Shown here: positions 17,700 to 26,663 of the stretch, piece after piece | How positions within the stretch are numbered: position 1 is the stretch's first letter | How the letters are laid out: each line of letters starts with the position of its first letter | From: Xenococcaceae cyanobacterium MO_234.B1 | GTDB lineage: Bacteria > Cyanobacteriota > Cyanobacteriia > Cyanobacteriales > Xenococcaceae | Length of the DNA stretch: 33,687 nt | NCBI GenBank assembly: GCA_030064915.1 | Contig: JASJEK010000077.1 | Span: 1-33,687 of the forward strand | Direction of reading: 5' to 3' | Made by a program: the position numbers and the translations under genes | The notes under the pieces: model-generated | The model's database searches: none | What the model saw: only the letters and a program-made list of their open reading frames with translations | Told to the model about the DNA's origin: nothing

Positions 17700-19079
17700 T
17701 TGAGTAATAGCAAAAGAAATCAACATAATTGGTTCATGTTAAATAAAAGGGGATATGGCGCACTTAAAAGAGGTGTAGCCCACTGGAATAGATGGCGCTC
17801 CCGAAATTCTACTACTAAAATTGACCTCGCAGGAATAAATCTTAGTGGTCAGGAACTAATAGGAATTGATTTTAGAGGCGTTAACCTCAGTGGTGCGAAT
17901 TTGATTAAAACCAACCTCAGTAATGCTAATTTAGACGGAGTTGATCTTAGTTATGCAAATTTAACTAGGGCGAATCTGACGGGAGCAAGTTTGATTGGGG
18001 CAAATTTAACAGGAACAACCCTCATCGAAGCTAATTATCAAAATGCTGAATTGGTGGGAGCGACTCTGAGTCTAGCTGATTTAACGGAAGCTGATCTCCA
18101 AGTAGTGGATTTCAGTGCAGCAGAATTGATTGGTGCTAATTTTAGCCAAGCTAATCTTAGTGGTGCTAATTTTAGGAGTGCAAAGTTAATTAGAGCCAAT
18201 TTATCCCAAGCTAATTTGTTTCAGGCTGATCTTAGGGATGCTAATTTAAACTCTAGCAATCTTATCAAAGCTAATCTCAATAAGGCGGATCTATCTCAAG
18301 CCGATCTACGGGATGCCAATTTACAGAAAGCAGAGTTAGTACAAACTGATTTTAATCAAGCTGACTTAACAGCAGCTAACTTATCTCAAGCCAACTTAAC
18401 AGCAGCTAATCTGTCCCAAGCCAGCCTATCCCAAGCGGATTTATTAGAAGCTAATCTATCTCAAGCTAATCTATCTCAAGCAGATTTGAGTCGAGCAGAT
18501 TTAAGTCGAGCTAATCTTTTTCAAGGAGACTTATCCAATGCTGTTTTAGTGGAAACTCAGGCTCTATTGACCAACTTTAGGCAGTGTATCTTAACAGGAG
18601 CTTGTTTAGAGAAATTTAAAATTAATCAACAAACTTGCTTTGAAGACGTGACTTGTACTCAAATTTATTTAAAATACAGCCAACAGCAATCTTATCAGCA
18701 ACAGGAAGAGCAAAATTTAACTCCGAGCGAATTTACCAAAATTATTAATCGTCTCATCGGTAGTGTTGATCTATTATTTGAAAACAATATTGATTGGTTA
18801 GTCTTTTTATTGACTATGCAAAAAATTGAAGCTCAATTCAACACTCAAAAAATTTACATTCGAGAAATAGAATATATCAAGACAAATCATCTCAAAATTA
18901 ATGTAATAATTCCCCCAGATTTAGATACTAGTAGTTTCCAAAAATCTTTCTGGCATAAATATAAATTAATTATGCTAGCCAAAAATAGATTGGTCGAAAA
19001 ACAGTATCAATCTCGCCAAATCCAGACTGAAGTATATAGCAGTAGGAGTAACCAGCAGGAAACTTACTCTCAGGTTTAA
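17700..19079 (+). CDS. pentapeptide-repeat protein
   Basis: This 459-residue protein has about 50 tandem A(D/N)LxX repeats from ~42 to ~300 (GANL, QADL, KANL and similar), which fold as a right-handed quadrilateral β-helix. A basic, Trp-containing N-terminal stretch (GALKRGVAHWNRWRS) precedes them, as in other cyanobacterial members. The C-terminal ~120 residues are a non-repeat domain (EFTKIINRLIGSVDLLF onward, with a β stretch HLKINVIIPPDLD) of unknown role. No signal peptide is seen. The TTG at 17700 lacks a clear ribosome site; an ATG at 17736 is an alternative start. The partner molecule is unknown. Confidence 0.85.
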   Translation: MSNSKRNQHNWFMLNKRGYGALKRGVAHWNRWRSRNSTTKIDLAGINLSGQELIGIDFRGVNLSGANLIKTNLSNANLDGVDLSYANLTRANLTGASLIGANLTGTTLIEANYQNAELVGATLSLADLTEADLQVVDFSAAELIGANFSQANLSGANFRSAKLIRANLSQANLFQADLRDANLNSSNLIKANLNKADLSQADLRDANLQKAELVQTDFNQADLTAANLSQANLTAANLSQASLSQADLLEANLSQANLSQADLSRADLSRANLFQGDLSNAVLVETQALLTNFRQCILTGACLEKFKINQQTCFEDVTCTQIYLKYSQQQSYQQQEEQNLTPSEFTKIINRLIGSVDLLFENNIDWLVFLLTMQKIEAQFNTQKIYIREIEYIKTNHLKINVIIPPDLDTSSFQKSFWHKYKLIMLAKNRLVEKQYQSRQIQTEVYSSRSNQQETYSQV

Positions 19080-19082
19080 AGT

Positions 19083-20126
19083 TTAATTGTGATCGGTAGG
19101 ATAAATATAACCCTCTAACCCTTCTTCTTTAATTTTATTGACAAATTGTTGTGCTACAGTCTTGTCGGAAAACGCACCTAGATAAATAAATATCCCTTGA
19201 GGAAAGTTGACTAAAGAAACATTTTTCACTTGTTTTTGTGCCAACCGTAAAGATTGTTCTCCTGTATATTCTGTTAAGACATAATAATAGGAAGTATTGA
19301 CAGTACGAGAACTAATAATTTCTTGACGGGGTAAGTTAGTAGGAGGGATTGCCAGAGGTAAAGGAACTTCTGATTTAAGAGCTTGTTCTACTGTATTATT
19401 ACGAAGTCGAAGGAAGCTCCCTTGTTTCACGGCGGAGTCTCTTCGACCCTGTGAAGTCAGAGAAATATGACTTAATGAGTTGAGGTCAGGTGTAATAAAT
19501 TCTTGGGCTGTAAGATTTATCTTCCCTACTAATATCTCTGGGGTGGTTTCTGAATCTTGAGTCACTAAGGGTGTTTGGAATTTATCTCTGAGGATTACAA
19601 AAGCAGATATGGTATTTGCTAATAAAATAATAGCGATCGCACTAATTCTCCAAGAGTTTAAAATTTCTCTGGAAGTTTCCTGGAATTTTTGGTCACTCGT
19701 TCCCCGCCTTGCAAAGGCGAGGCTTGCGGGGCGGGAAGGGAGCTTTCTCTTAAATCTGAGCTGTGTGAATCCTGATTTTTGGTAATGTAAGCTCCCTTCC
19801 ACGGGGGGCTTGTGTGATTTATCTTTTGTAACTCTAAGGGCTGACTGTTCTGTTCTAGCCCCCTTCCCCGATCGCATTCCGCGGTCAGATAATGCTTTTT
19901 TTGGGGTAGTAGGTTTATTAAATAGCCTTGAGGAGGCTAAACGGCCGTTAGGGTTACTTTTTGGGGGATTAAATAGATTAACGGAGTCCAAACAGGCTCC
20001 ACCGTCGCACGGCGGAGTACCTTGGACTGTTCCTTTTACAAACGGTTTCGGGACGATATGAGATTTTTGGGAAGAAGATGATGATTGAGCCACAGATTTT
20101 AAACCAATTCTCACTTGACATCCCAC
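19083..20126 (-). CDS. SPOR-domain-like membrane protein disrupted by palindromic inserts
   Basis: This frame of 347 codons has one membrane helix (~161-179) and a C-terminal SPOR-like βαβ domain (~279-345, with IFIYLGAFSDKTVAQQF), a fold that binds denuded peptidoglycan. Residues 34-47 are encoded exactly by one 42 bp hairpin element and ~227-241 by another in a different frame. Residues ~110-145 come from a GC-rich inverted-repeat tract. All are in frame, so the gene may still work. The GTG start is doubtful: the same frame continues 15-16 codons upstream to a TGA with protein-like residues (ISYTNSCQGSYAV) but no standard start, so the true N-terminus may have been lost or changed by a frameshift. 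It converges on the pentapeptide gene. Confidence 0.65.
   Translation of the reverse strand: MGCQVRIGLKSVAQSSSSSQKSHIVPKPFVKGTVQGTPPCDGGACLDSVNLFNPPKSNPNGRLASSRLFNKPTTPKKALSDRGMRSGKGARTEQSALRVTKDKSHKPPVEGSLHYQKSGFTQLRFKRKLPSRPASLAFARRGTSDQKFQETSREILNSWRISAIAIILLANTISAFVILRDKFQTPLVTQDSETTPEILVGKINLTAQEFITPDLNSLSHISLTSQGRRDSAVKQGSFLRLRNNTVEQALKSEVPLPLAIPPTNLPRQEIISSRTVNTSYYYVLTEYTGEQSLRLAQKQVKNVSLVNFPQGIFIYLGAFSDKTVAQQFVNKIKEEGLEGYIYPTDHN
19405..19447. repeat. palindromic element family A, copy 3 (inside SPOR gene)
   Basis: The 43 bp are bounded by GTCGAAG and CTTCGAC, with CGGCGGAGT in the right half. The outer arms differ from copies 1 and 2 by a paired change (C to G on the left, G to C on the right) that keeps the stem. 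Confidence 0.7.
19702..19800. repeat. GC-rich inverted repeat inside SPOR gene
   Basis: A CGCCTT/AAGGCG triloop hairpin (19705-19719) lies within CCCCGC/GCGGGG arms (19702-19731). Next to it is a 12 bp perfect inverted repeat, GGAAGGGAGCTT (19734-19745) with AAGCTCCCTTCC (19789-19800), 43 bp apart. The whole tract is read through by the SPOR frame. Confidence 0.7.
19986..20027. repeat. palindromic element family A, copy 2 (inside SPOR gene)
   Basis: These 42 bp are bounded by GTCCAA and TTGGAC, with an inner stem CTCC-A-CCGT / ACGG-C-GGAG around a CGC triloop. The last 17 bases (GGCGGAGTACCTTGGAC) are identical to copy 1 at 27041-27057. Confidence 0.8.
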
Positions 20127-20202
20127 AGCATAGCTTCCCTGACAGGAATTTGTGTAAGAAATTAATGTGAGGCGCAGAGTTCAATCGAGTAAAGATAACA
20201 CA

Positions 20203-20238
20203 ATTTCCTGAAAAATAAGCATTTCCTGAAAAATAAGC
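20203..20238. repeat. perfect 18 bp tandem duplication
   Basis: ATTTCCTGAAAAATAAGC is repeated head to tail (20203-20220 and 20221-20238) between the SPOR gene and ilvB. Nothing else gene-like is seen in this gap. Confidence 0.9.
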
Positions 20239-20294
20239 CCATTGAGTTTTGAAAACTTACTCATTTTTCTGGTTAGCTCAACTGAAATGACCGC

Positions 20295-20324
20295 GAGAGA
20301 AGCTTCTTATCTTGGAAGCCTCTC
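20295..20324 (-). terminator. hairpin downstream of ilvB
   Basis: A 10 bp stem, GAGAG-AA-GCTTC with GAAGC-CTCTC, has a two-base bulge and an 8-base loop and lies about 80 bp past the ilvB stop. There is no good T tract on the minus strand, so it may be an RNA-stabilising hairpin rather than an intrinsic terminator. Confidence 0.4.
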
Positions 20325-20401
20325 TAATCACAGTGTTGACTAACAATTCCTATGACTAACAAAAATTATTGTTCGATGTTTGGTACACAAGCGTAGTAAT
20401 T

Positions 20402-22261
20402 CTAGAGTTTAGTACCGCACTCAGGACAGAAATTGTTGTTGATGGGATTGGGTGCGCCACAGTTAGTACATTCAAGGAACTTAATTTTGTTTTCTGTACT
20501 CTGTCGCTTTGGTAATCCCAACATTTGGGCATTGCTTTTGCCTGGAGCAACCATAGGATAGCAGTTTTCGTCTTTAGTGACTCTTACATCAACTAAAACC
20601 GGTCCATCATGGGCCAACATTTGGGCAATACTGTCTGCCAATTTAGCGCGATCGCGGATAACCATTCCTTTGATGCCGTAAGCTTGAGCTAGCAATTCAA
20701 AGTCGGGCATTCCCACTTCCATATTAGAAGAGGAGTAGCGTTCTCCAAAAAAGGCCTGTTGCCATTGTCGTACCATTCCTTGCCAACCGTTGTTAATAAT
20801 TACGGTTTTGACATTGATGCCATACTGAGCCAGAGTACCTAATTCTTGTGGGTTCATCTGGAAACTCGCATCCCCACTAATACAAATAACATCTTCTTCT
20901 GGAAAAGCTACTTGTACTCCCATAGCAGCGGGCATACCAAAACCCATTGTGCCAAGCCCAGCACTAGAAATCCAGCGACGAGGACCATTTTTCAGGAATT
21001 GGGCAGCCCACATCTGATGCTGACCTACATCTGTAGTGTAGTAAGCATGGGGAGCTTGGCGTTCTAATTCCACTATTACCTCTTGAGGAGATAAGGCATT
21101 TTCGGGGCGGGGTACTACTAGAGGGTAGTCTTCTCTCCAGCGAGCGATTTTCCCTAACCAGGGTCTAGTTTTAGCCGAGTTTACGGGTAAATTTAGCCCT
21201 TTAGCACGAGCCAGTATTTTTTTGACTACTGTTTTGACATCTCCCACGATGGGAACTTCAGGAGCGCGATTTTTTCCTACTTCCGCAGGATCGATATCAA
21301 TATGAATAACTTTGGCACGGAAAGCAAATTCATCAAGTTTTCCTGTAACTCGGTCATCAAATCTTGCCCCGACAGCAAGCAACAAGTCACACTCACTAAC
21401 GGAAAAGTTAGCATAAGCAGTGCCGTGCATTCCCAACATTCCTACTGATAGGGGGTGATGTTCATCAAAGGCACCTAATCCCATTAAAGTAGTAGTTACG
21501 GGAATTTGGAATCTTTCTGCTAATTCCTGAATTTCCTCATGGGCATTAGAAGAGATGGCTCCCCCTCCGACGTATAATAAAGGTTGTTTTGCTGCCTCAA
21601 TTAATTCCAAGGCAGCGTTAATTTGACGAGGATTACCTTTGACAGTAGGTTTGTAGCCTGTTAATTTTACATCTCCTGGTTCTACAGGAATATAGTCAAA
21701 TTCTTCTAAACCAACATCTTTCGGGACATCAATTAACACAGGTCCAGGACGACCTGTACTCGCAATGTGGAAGGCTTCTGCCACAATACGCGCCATGTCC
21801 TTAGCTTCTCTTACTACGTAAGAATTTTTGACTACAGGCAGGGTAATACCAAAAATATCTGTTTCCTGAAACGCATCTGTACCAATGGCAGGACGAGGCA
21901 CTTGTCCAGTTACTACTACCATCGGAATCGAATCCATGTGTGCTGTAGCAATACCTGTTACTAAATTAGTTGCTCCAGGGCCAGAAGTACCGAAACATAC
22001 TCCCACTTTCCCAGTAGCGCGGGCATAGCCATCGGCTGCATGGGATGCACCTTGTTCGTGACGCACTAAAATGTGCTTGATATCTCCTCTAGCTTCTGCC
22101 CGATACAACTCGTCATAAATAGGGAGAATTGCTCCCCCTGGATAACCGAAAATGTGCTTTACTCCATGACGGCATAAACTATCAATAAGGGCGAATGCTC
22201 CTGTACGACGTTGGGGAGTAACAATAGAACTCTTGCTTTGGGGAATGCTTGTTGAAACCAC
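20402..22261 (-). CDS. ilvB: acetolactate synthase large subunit with C-terminal zinc ribbon (IlvB)
   Basis: This is a thiamine-diphosphate enzyme that condenses pyruvate to acetolactate (or with 2-oxobutyrate to acetohydroxybutyrate), the first common step of branched-chain amino-acid synthesis. At 619 residues it shows the N-terminal PYR domain ([18 protein letters not shown], with [17 protein letters not shown] carrying the catalytic glutamate), the central domain and the C-terminal PP domain ([14 protein letters not shown] and a following NN for ThDP/Mg). Unusually, the last ~25 residues form a CxxC(10)CxxC zinc-ribbon pattern (Cys598, Cys601, Cys612, Cys615) after a linker. No ilvN small subunit is adjacent. 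The start ATG is at 22261. Confidence 0.96.
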   Translation of the reverse strand: MVSTSIPQSKSSIVTPQRRTGAFALIDSLCRHGVKHIFGYPGGAILPIYDELYRAEARGDIKHILVRHEQGASHAADGYARATGKVGVCFGTSGPGATNLVTGIATAHMDSIPMVVVTGQVPRPAIGTDAFQETDIFGITLPVVKNSYVVREAKDMARIVAEAFHIASTGRPGPVLIDVPKDVGLEEFDYIPVEPGDVKLTGYKPTVKGNPRQINAALELIEAAKQPLLYVGGGAISSNAHEEIQELAERFQIPVTTTLMGLGAFDEHHPLSVGMLGMHGTAYANFSVSECDLLLAVGARFDDRVTGKLDEFAFRAKVIHIDIDPAEVGKNRAPEVPIVGDVKTVVKKILARAKGLNLPVNSAKTRPWLGKIARWREDYPLVVPRPENALSPQEVIVELERQAPHAYYTTDVGQHQMWAAQFLKNGPRRWISSAGLGTMGFGMPAAMGVQVAFPEEDVICISGDASFQMNPQELGTLAQYGINVKTVIINNGWQGMVRQWQQAFFGERYSSSNMEVGMPDFELLAQAYGIKGMVIRDRAKLADSIAQMLAHDGPVLVDVRVTKDENCYPMVAPGKSNAQMLGLPKRQSTENKIKFLECTNCGAPNPINNNFCPECGTKL

Positions 22262-22692
22262 GCTGATAAACTGTAATTACTTGCCTAGTATTTATCTTAA
22301 AATTTGTTGCCTATGATGCAACAGAGGGAGCGATTAGTTGCTATGTGCAAATCCTTTTGATCTTAGATGAATCTGGAATTTCTGTCGAGAGATTAAACCT
22401 TAGAAGGATAAAGGTTAGGATGGTTTGAGACTTTTATTTAGTATCTGCGATCGCCAAAATAAATCTCAGGCTTTCTTGACAAATCGATCTAAAATTACTT
22501 AAACCATAAGCTAATCCTGTCATGTTTAATTACTTGTCTTGGTCTGGGTTACATCGTTAAGAAATTTTGCTAATTGCCCAAGAACCAGCAATACTCTGGT
22601 TCAGTAATAATTTGGAGCATACCCAATTCAAGATAGTTTGGATTAGGAACTGTTACTAAAATCACTAAGCGTATAGTACGGAAAATTAACAG
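22262..22692. promoter_or_regulatory. divergent ilvB/hemF intergenic region
   Basis: These 431 bp have no gene and must hold promoters for ilvB (left) and hemF (right). A 7 bp stem, GAACCAG/CTGGTTC, with a 7-base loop sits at 22582-22602, about 90 bp before hemF. I see no T-box, leader peptide or known riboswitch pattern. One HIP1 octamer occurs near 22448. Confidence 0.5.
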
Positions 22693-23736
22693 ATGACTGC
22701 TATAAAACCTGATAAAACTGATACTACTAAATCCTTTACTCCTCCTGCTGACTCCAAAGAAAGGGTCAGTCAGTTTATGAAACAGCTACAGGATGAAATT
22801 TGTCGTGGCTTAGAGGAATTAGATGGTCAAGGGAAATTTCAAGAAGATAGTTGGTCAAGAAAAGAAGGCGGTGGAGGGCGATCACGAATTCTCAAAGAAG
22901 GTGCAATCTTAGAGCAAGGTGGAGTTAATTTTTCCGAAGTTTGGGGCGAAAACTTACCCCCTTCCATTCTGAAACAAAGACCAGAAGCAGAAGGACACGG
23001 CTTTTATGCCACAGGGACTTCTATGGTATTGCATCCTCGCAATCCTTATATTCCTACTGTACACTTAAACTTTCGTTACTTTGAAGCTGGCCCTGTTTGG
23101 TGGTTTGGTGGTGGTGCCGATTTAACTCCGTACTATCCTTTTGCTGAAGACGCTGCTCATTTTCACCGCACCTACAAAGCTGCATGTGATAAGCACCATC
23201 AAGAATACTATCCTGTCTTTAAGCGTTGGTGTGATGAATATTTTTATCTCAAACACCGTCAAGAAACCAGAGGTGTTGGGGGACTATTTTTTGATTATCA
23301 AGATGGACAAGGTAGTCTCTACAGAGGACCCCACCAAGACAGTCCAGCAGCTAAATATAGCAAAGAATTAGGAGATATCGAACCTCGCACTTGGGAAGAA
23401 TTATTTAGTTTCATACAAGACTGTGGTCGCGCCTTTTTACCTGCTTATCTCCCCATCGCCGAAAAAAGAAAAGATACACAATATGGCGATCGCGAAAGAA
23501 ACTTTCAACTCTATCGTCGGGGACGTTATGTCGAGTTTAATTTAGTCTATGACCGAGGTACTATTTTTGGGCTGCAAACCAATGGACGTACTGAGTCAAT
23601 CTTAATGTCTTTACCTCCTCTAGTACGTTGGGAATACTGTTATCAACCAGAACCCAATACCCCTGAAGCTGAACTGTATGAAACTTTCTTAAAACCTCAA
23701 GATTGGGTGAATTGGGATACATTCATAACGGAGTAA
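22693..23736 (+). CDS. hemF: oxygen-dependent coproporphyrinogen III oxidase (HemF)
   Basis: HemF oxidatively decarboxylates two propionates of coproporphyrinogen III to give protoporphyrinogen IX, in haem and chlorophyll synthesis. At 347 residues it has family length. Diagnostic stretches are [20 protein letters not shown], the [20 protein letters not shown] region, [18 protein letters not shown] and the C-terminal [16 protein letters not shown] with [13 protein letters not shown]. The frame is intact. It is divergent from ilvB and convergent with the IS607 element that follows. Confidence 0.97.
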   Translation: MTAIKPDKTDTTKSFTPPADSKERVSQFMKQLQDEICRGLEELDGQGKFQEDSWSRKEGGGGRSRILKEGAILEQGGVNFSEVWGENLPPSILKQRPEAEGHGFYATGTSMVLHPRNPYIPTVHLNFRYFEAGPVWWFGGGADLTPYYPFAEDAAHFHRTYKAACDKHHQEYYPVFKRWCDEYFYLKHRQETRGVGGLFFDYQDGQGSLYRGPHQDSPAAKYSKELGDIEPRTWEELFSFIQDCGRAFLPAYLPIAEKRKDTQYGDRERNFQLYRRGRYVEFNLVYDRGTIFGLQTNGRTESILMSLPPLVRWEYCYQPEPNTPEAELYETFLKPQDWVNWDTFITE

Positions 23737-23849
23737 ACTAGAGCCTACCAGGAATAATCCGATTGAAACTTTAATTACGGTCTGAGTGAAGAGTGGTGCA
23801 AGCGATTAAGGTTGATCTCCCAACAATATCTAGACCTCTGGACTTATCC

Positions 23850-25319
23850 CTAAGTCGCTGCTTTTCTTGCTTTCTTATCCAAAAGATGCTTAGAATCTAA
23901 CCATTGATGGTTAACAGCATCCTTAAGGGTAAGCCCCATTGAAGCTAGAAAAGATGCAGTACGTTTGAGCAAGATTTTCCGAACAGTTTCCGCTTTTTGG
24001 AATCGGGTTATTTCGGAATCGGTTAAACGATGCTCAATGTTCGTGGCTGCATTGCTATCTGCCTGTAACACTTCCCCGTCAAAGGTGAAGAATCGATCTC
24101 CGTCCCGTCTCCCTAAGAGAGTCCCGTTACGGCTATCAACCTGCGAAGTGTAGGCTGGATTTATCAACGTCACCACCGATTGACGACGCTGAGAAACTTG
24201 TTCGATCGCTTGCTGTAATTCCCCTTTACACCACGCAGCTAAGCGACGATTAATTTTCTGGCTCTTCCTTTTGGAGCGAATAGGTTGAGAAAGATCCTCA
24301 CAAACTATCTGTTTGTGGGTCTTGAAAATTTCATGTACACCAGTTCTAATCTTAGTTCTTAACGTAGCGCGAACTTTAGTTTCAAACTGTTTTTGTTTTT
24401 TAGTGCTGAGATTGCAGAGTTTGATTTTACCATAAGGTTTCTTTCTGCTCAATGCCCATAGCTTCTGTCTTCTCCTGCCTAAAGAGTGCCTTTTATCGGT
24501 GGCAGCAGTCATTATCCTGCCTATGCCATCGGCATATACAACATTGTCTGACCCATAAAATCCTTCTGTATATCCTTTGTCTATACCAACAACTGAGAAA
24601 TTAGTATTTTCTTGTTTAGTTACTACTTTAGGATAACAAAGTCGCACTGTATCATTATCAAAGATTATTCTGAGTCTGCCAGTTGGTTTAATTCTTCCAC
24701 AGTTAAATTTAAGATTGATTCTTTCATATCTGTTTTTCCCTGTTGGTAAACCTGGAAAACCAATGGTAACAATAGTGCCAGAACGAGTAATAGTACAATC
24801 GCTAGCATCCAAAACAACCTGATTTTTAACCCAAGTATGACCTCGATGATATTCTTGTCTTACCCATCGTTTAATTAATGGGTATTGCATAAAATCAGTG
24901 CTGTTTAAAGAGCTAATTAACTCGGCTCTAAAGCTAGTTTCATCATTAACTACTTTCTTTCCTTTAACTATCTTAGATTCAGGAATAAAGTTGCGATATA
25001 TCTTACGAATAACAAAACTTTTAGCTGCTTCTTGAACTGCATGGATGTCGTCAATAATAGATTGAAAGGTTCGCTCCCAAGGTTTATATGCCACACCATA
25101 AAACTGAGGAGGATTAGTTAACTTAAATTCTTTAATTAGCTTGTCTGTCTTTCTGCCCCAAGCTTGGAGACTTCCGTATTTGTTCCAAATATCAGATCTT
25201 AATTTACCTAGTTTCTTGGCTAAATCAATACCTTTAGCAAGCTCAGCTTCTTCGTTTTTAAAGCCTCTGGCTTGCCAAGTTACCCAGTATTCAGTTTTCC
25301 CAATTCGTTTTCTGGCCAT
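23850..25319 (-). CDS. tnpB: TnpB RNA-guided nuclease-like protein lacking the zinc finger
   Basis: This 489-residue protein carries a RuvC-like nuclease typical of transposon TnpB, the ancestor group of Cas12. Catalytic positions are intact: Asp247 (VVGIDKGYTEG), Glu341 (IVCEDLSQP) and Asp421 (LQADSNAATNI). Between RuvC II and III, where most TnpB have two CxxC pairs, this one reads YTSQVDSRNGT and then FFTFDGEVLQAD. Asp395, Asn398 and Asp414 stand where cysteines are expected, so no zinc ribbon can form. The N-terminal ~240 residues hold the β-barrel/helical recognition part. The frame is complete. A short hairpin, GACTTA/TAAGTC (23841-23856), spans its stop codon, where a guide RNA often ends. 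Confidence 0.88.
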   Translation of the reverse strand: MARKRIGKTEYWVTWQARGFKNEEAELAKGIDLAKKLGKLRSDIWNKYGSLQAWGRKTDKLIKEFKLTNPPQFYGVAYKPWERTFQSIIDDIHAVQEAAKSFVIRKIYRNFIPESKIVKGKKVVNDETSFRAELISSLNSTDFMQYPLIKRWVRQEYHRGHTWVKNQVVLDASDCTITRSGTIVTIGFPGLPTGKNRYERINLKFNCGRIKPTGRLRIIFDNDTVRLCYPKVVTKQENTNFSVVGIDKGYTEGFYGSDNVVYADGIGRIMTAATDKRHSLGRRRQKLWALSRKKPYGKIKLCNLSTKKQKQFETKVRATLRTKIRTGVHEIFKTHKQIVCEDLSQPIRSKRKSQKINRRLAAWCKGELQQAIEQVSQRRQSVVTLINPAYTSQVDSRNGTLLGRRDGDRFFTFDGEVLQADSNAATNIEHRLTDSEITRFQKAETVRKILLKRTASFLASMGLTLKDAVNHQWLDSKHLLDKKARKAAT

Positions 25320-25342
25320 AGCAGCAATTATACCAAGGATGG

Positions 25343-25928
25343 CTAGGTTTTGTTACTATTTTTGTATTCCAGCTCTAACTTTTTTTCGTAAGCTCGTAAG
25401 AAATACAATCGCGATGAAAAGCAGTGCATGATTGACATCCTCTCAGACATCAACTCCTCATGAGGACTTAGTTTAGTTGAATTGATGACTACTATTTCGC
25501 AACCATTTAAATTACAAAACCATTCAACAAACTCAAATCCAAATCTACATAGTCTATCTTTGTGAGCTACCACTATGGTTTTTATTTCTCTTTTGGCTAC
25601 TCGCTCCATCAACTTAATAAACTGTTTTCTTTTCCAGTTCATTCCTGAAGCAATATCTTTAACCAGTCTAGTGTTTGGATAATGTTTACCTAAAAAAGCA
25701 ATCTGGTTATCTAGATCATCTTTTTGTGAACGAGTGCTAACCCTGGCATATAAAATAACTTCTCTCTTGTCAACTGCCATTGTTTGTTCAAATGCTGATT
25801 CTGGATAGCGACGATGACCACGCCCGCGATTTAATAAAGTCTATCTTTCCGGATTTGGCCCATTCAGCCAAAGTCTTAGGATGGTAGCCATATTTTTTGT
25901 AGACTTGATTTGGAGTTAAGTATTGCAA
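25343..25928 (-). pseudogene. tnpA: IS607 serine-recombinase transposase, frameshifted
   Basis: The catalytic part (25343-25780, 145 codons) has the serine-recombinase start YARVSTRSQKDDL with Ser15, AHKDRLCRFGFEFVEW and the HCFSSRLYFLRAYEKK tail. The MerR-like helix-turn-helix that should precede it (MQYLTPNQVYKKYGYHPKTL and EWAKSGKIDFIKS) is encoded upstream from a TTG at 25928 but in another frame, which ends at TGA 25788-25790. A one-base shift near the KSxxGHRRYPES junction separates them. The shorter frame could still make an HTH-less recombinase from the ATG at 25780. Confidence 0.85.
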
Positions 25929-26037
25929 AATTTTGATTTAACTACATTAAACTCCATTTTACTACTATATTTGATTACTAGATACTTTAGGCACTAACTA
26001 ATGTAGTGTAATAAATATTTACTTGCTAGTTGCTACT

Positions 26038-26065
26038 GTAGTGACGTAGCATGCTACGTCGCTAC
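26038..26065. repeat. 28 bp palindrome family B, copy 1
   Basis: The arms GTAGTGACGTAGCA and TGCTACGTCGCTAC are inverted with one mismatch in 14. TTGCTACT-like sequence precedes it and CGAGATTTAT follows, features shared with copy 2 at 31061. Confidence 0.85.
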
Positions 26066-26093
26066 CGAGATTTATTAGACTTCTGCAAGAGAT

Positions 26094-26628
26094 CTAAATA
26101 ATGCCATGATAGCGACGATTAAAATGATAAGCGTGTTTTAAAGCTCGTCTAGTTTGTTGTGGACTTCTGAGAACTCGATAAGCTTGATTAGCTAGAGTTT
26201 TGACTGCTGTTTTAGGTGTAACCTTTTTGCCCTGCTTAAGTTGGCGGTTAATTTGTGCCGTAGTATGATGTAGAATCGTCGGAAAAGTAGGTAGTAAAGG
26301 ACGAGTTTTGGGATTGGGGTGTAATAGTTTGGTTGCTTTAGCTAAACCACCTATTAAACCAGGTGAACTACGTCGAATTATAGGAGTAACACGGGGAATT
26401 AGTCTCCCAACAAGAGGTACTAATGCACCAATAAAAGCTTCCGCTTCCGCTTCACTTTCAGTTTTTGCTGCTGCGTATCCGAGATGTTCTAATAAAGTAT
26501 CAGTATCAATCTTCTGAACAGGTGTTATTTCCGCTTCAGATTCCCACTCAAACTCCCCTTGACTTCCTCGATCTTTTTGCCGTCTTTCAATATGCGGAGG
26601 TTGAGGTGCTTGATAACCGCGATGACAC
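26094..26628 (-). pseudogene. hypothetical gene with frameshift at its start codon
   Basis: A 177-codon frame (26094-26624) encodes a protein-like chain: an acidic, Pro-rich N-terminus (HRGYQAPQPPHIERRQ, SEAEIT), a FIGALVPLVGRLIPRV stretch, then basic helices ending RSPQQTRRALKHAYHF and RRYHGII. It has no ATG, GTG or TTG and an in-frame TAA three codons earlier. A GTG at 26626-26628 with an ideal AAGGGAG ribosome site (26634-26640) lies one base out of frame. A single-base insertion after the start codon, or a sequencing error, explains this. The family is unknown to me by name, though similar basic tails occur in uncharacterised bacterial proteins. Confidence 0.65.
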
Positions 26629-26663
26629 TTTTACTCCCTTATAGTTAAAAATAGCCAACAAGT

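Larger units (their letters stand above)
23850..25928 (-). mobile_element. IS607-type insertion element (frameshifted tnpA, intact tnpB)
   Basis: A serine-recombinase transposase gene (tnpA) is followed 23 bp later by tnpB on the same strand, the IS607 order. Limits given are those of the genes; IS607 elements lack terminal inverted repeats, so the true ends are not visible. It lies between hemF and a degraded region. Confidence 0.8.

Noticed and set aside
19978-20184. Alternative minus-strand frame overlapping the SPOR gene start
   Set aside because: It runs into the hairpin insert with Arg/Ser-rich sequence and lacks the helix and SPOR domain; considered only as a hint of a frameshift.
22582-22602. 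T-box or leader-peptide control upstream of ilvB/hemF
   Set aside because: Only a simple 7 bp stem is present, on the hemF side; no T-box sequence or run of Ile/Val/Leu codons was seen.
26308-26517. Plus-strand frame over the start-less hypothetical gene
   Set aside because: Shadow of the minus-strand frame, whose composition and length are much more protein-like.
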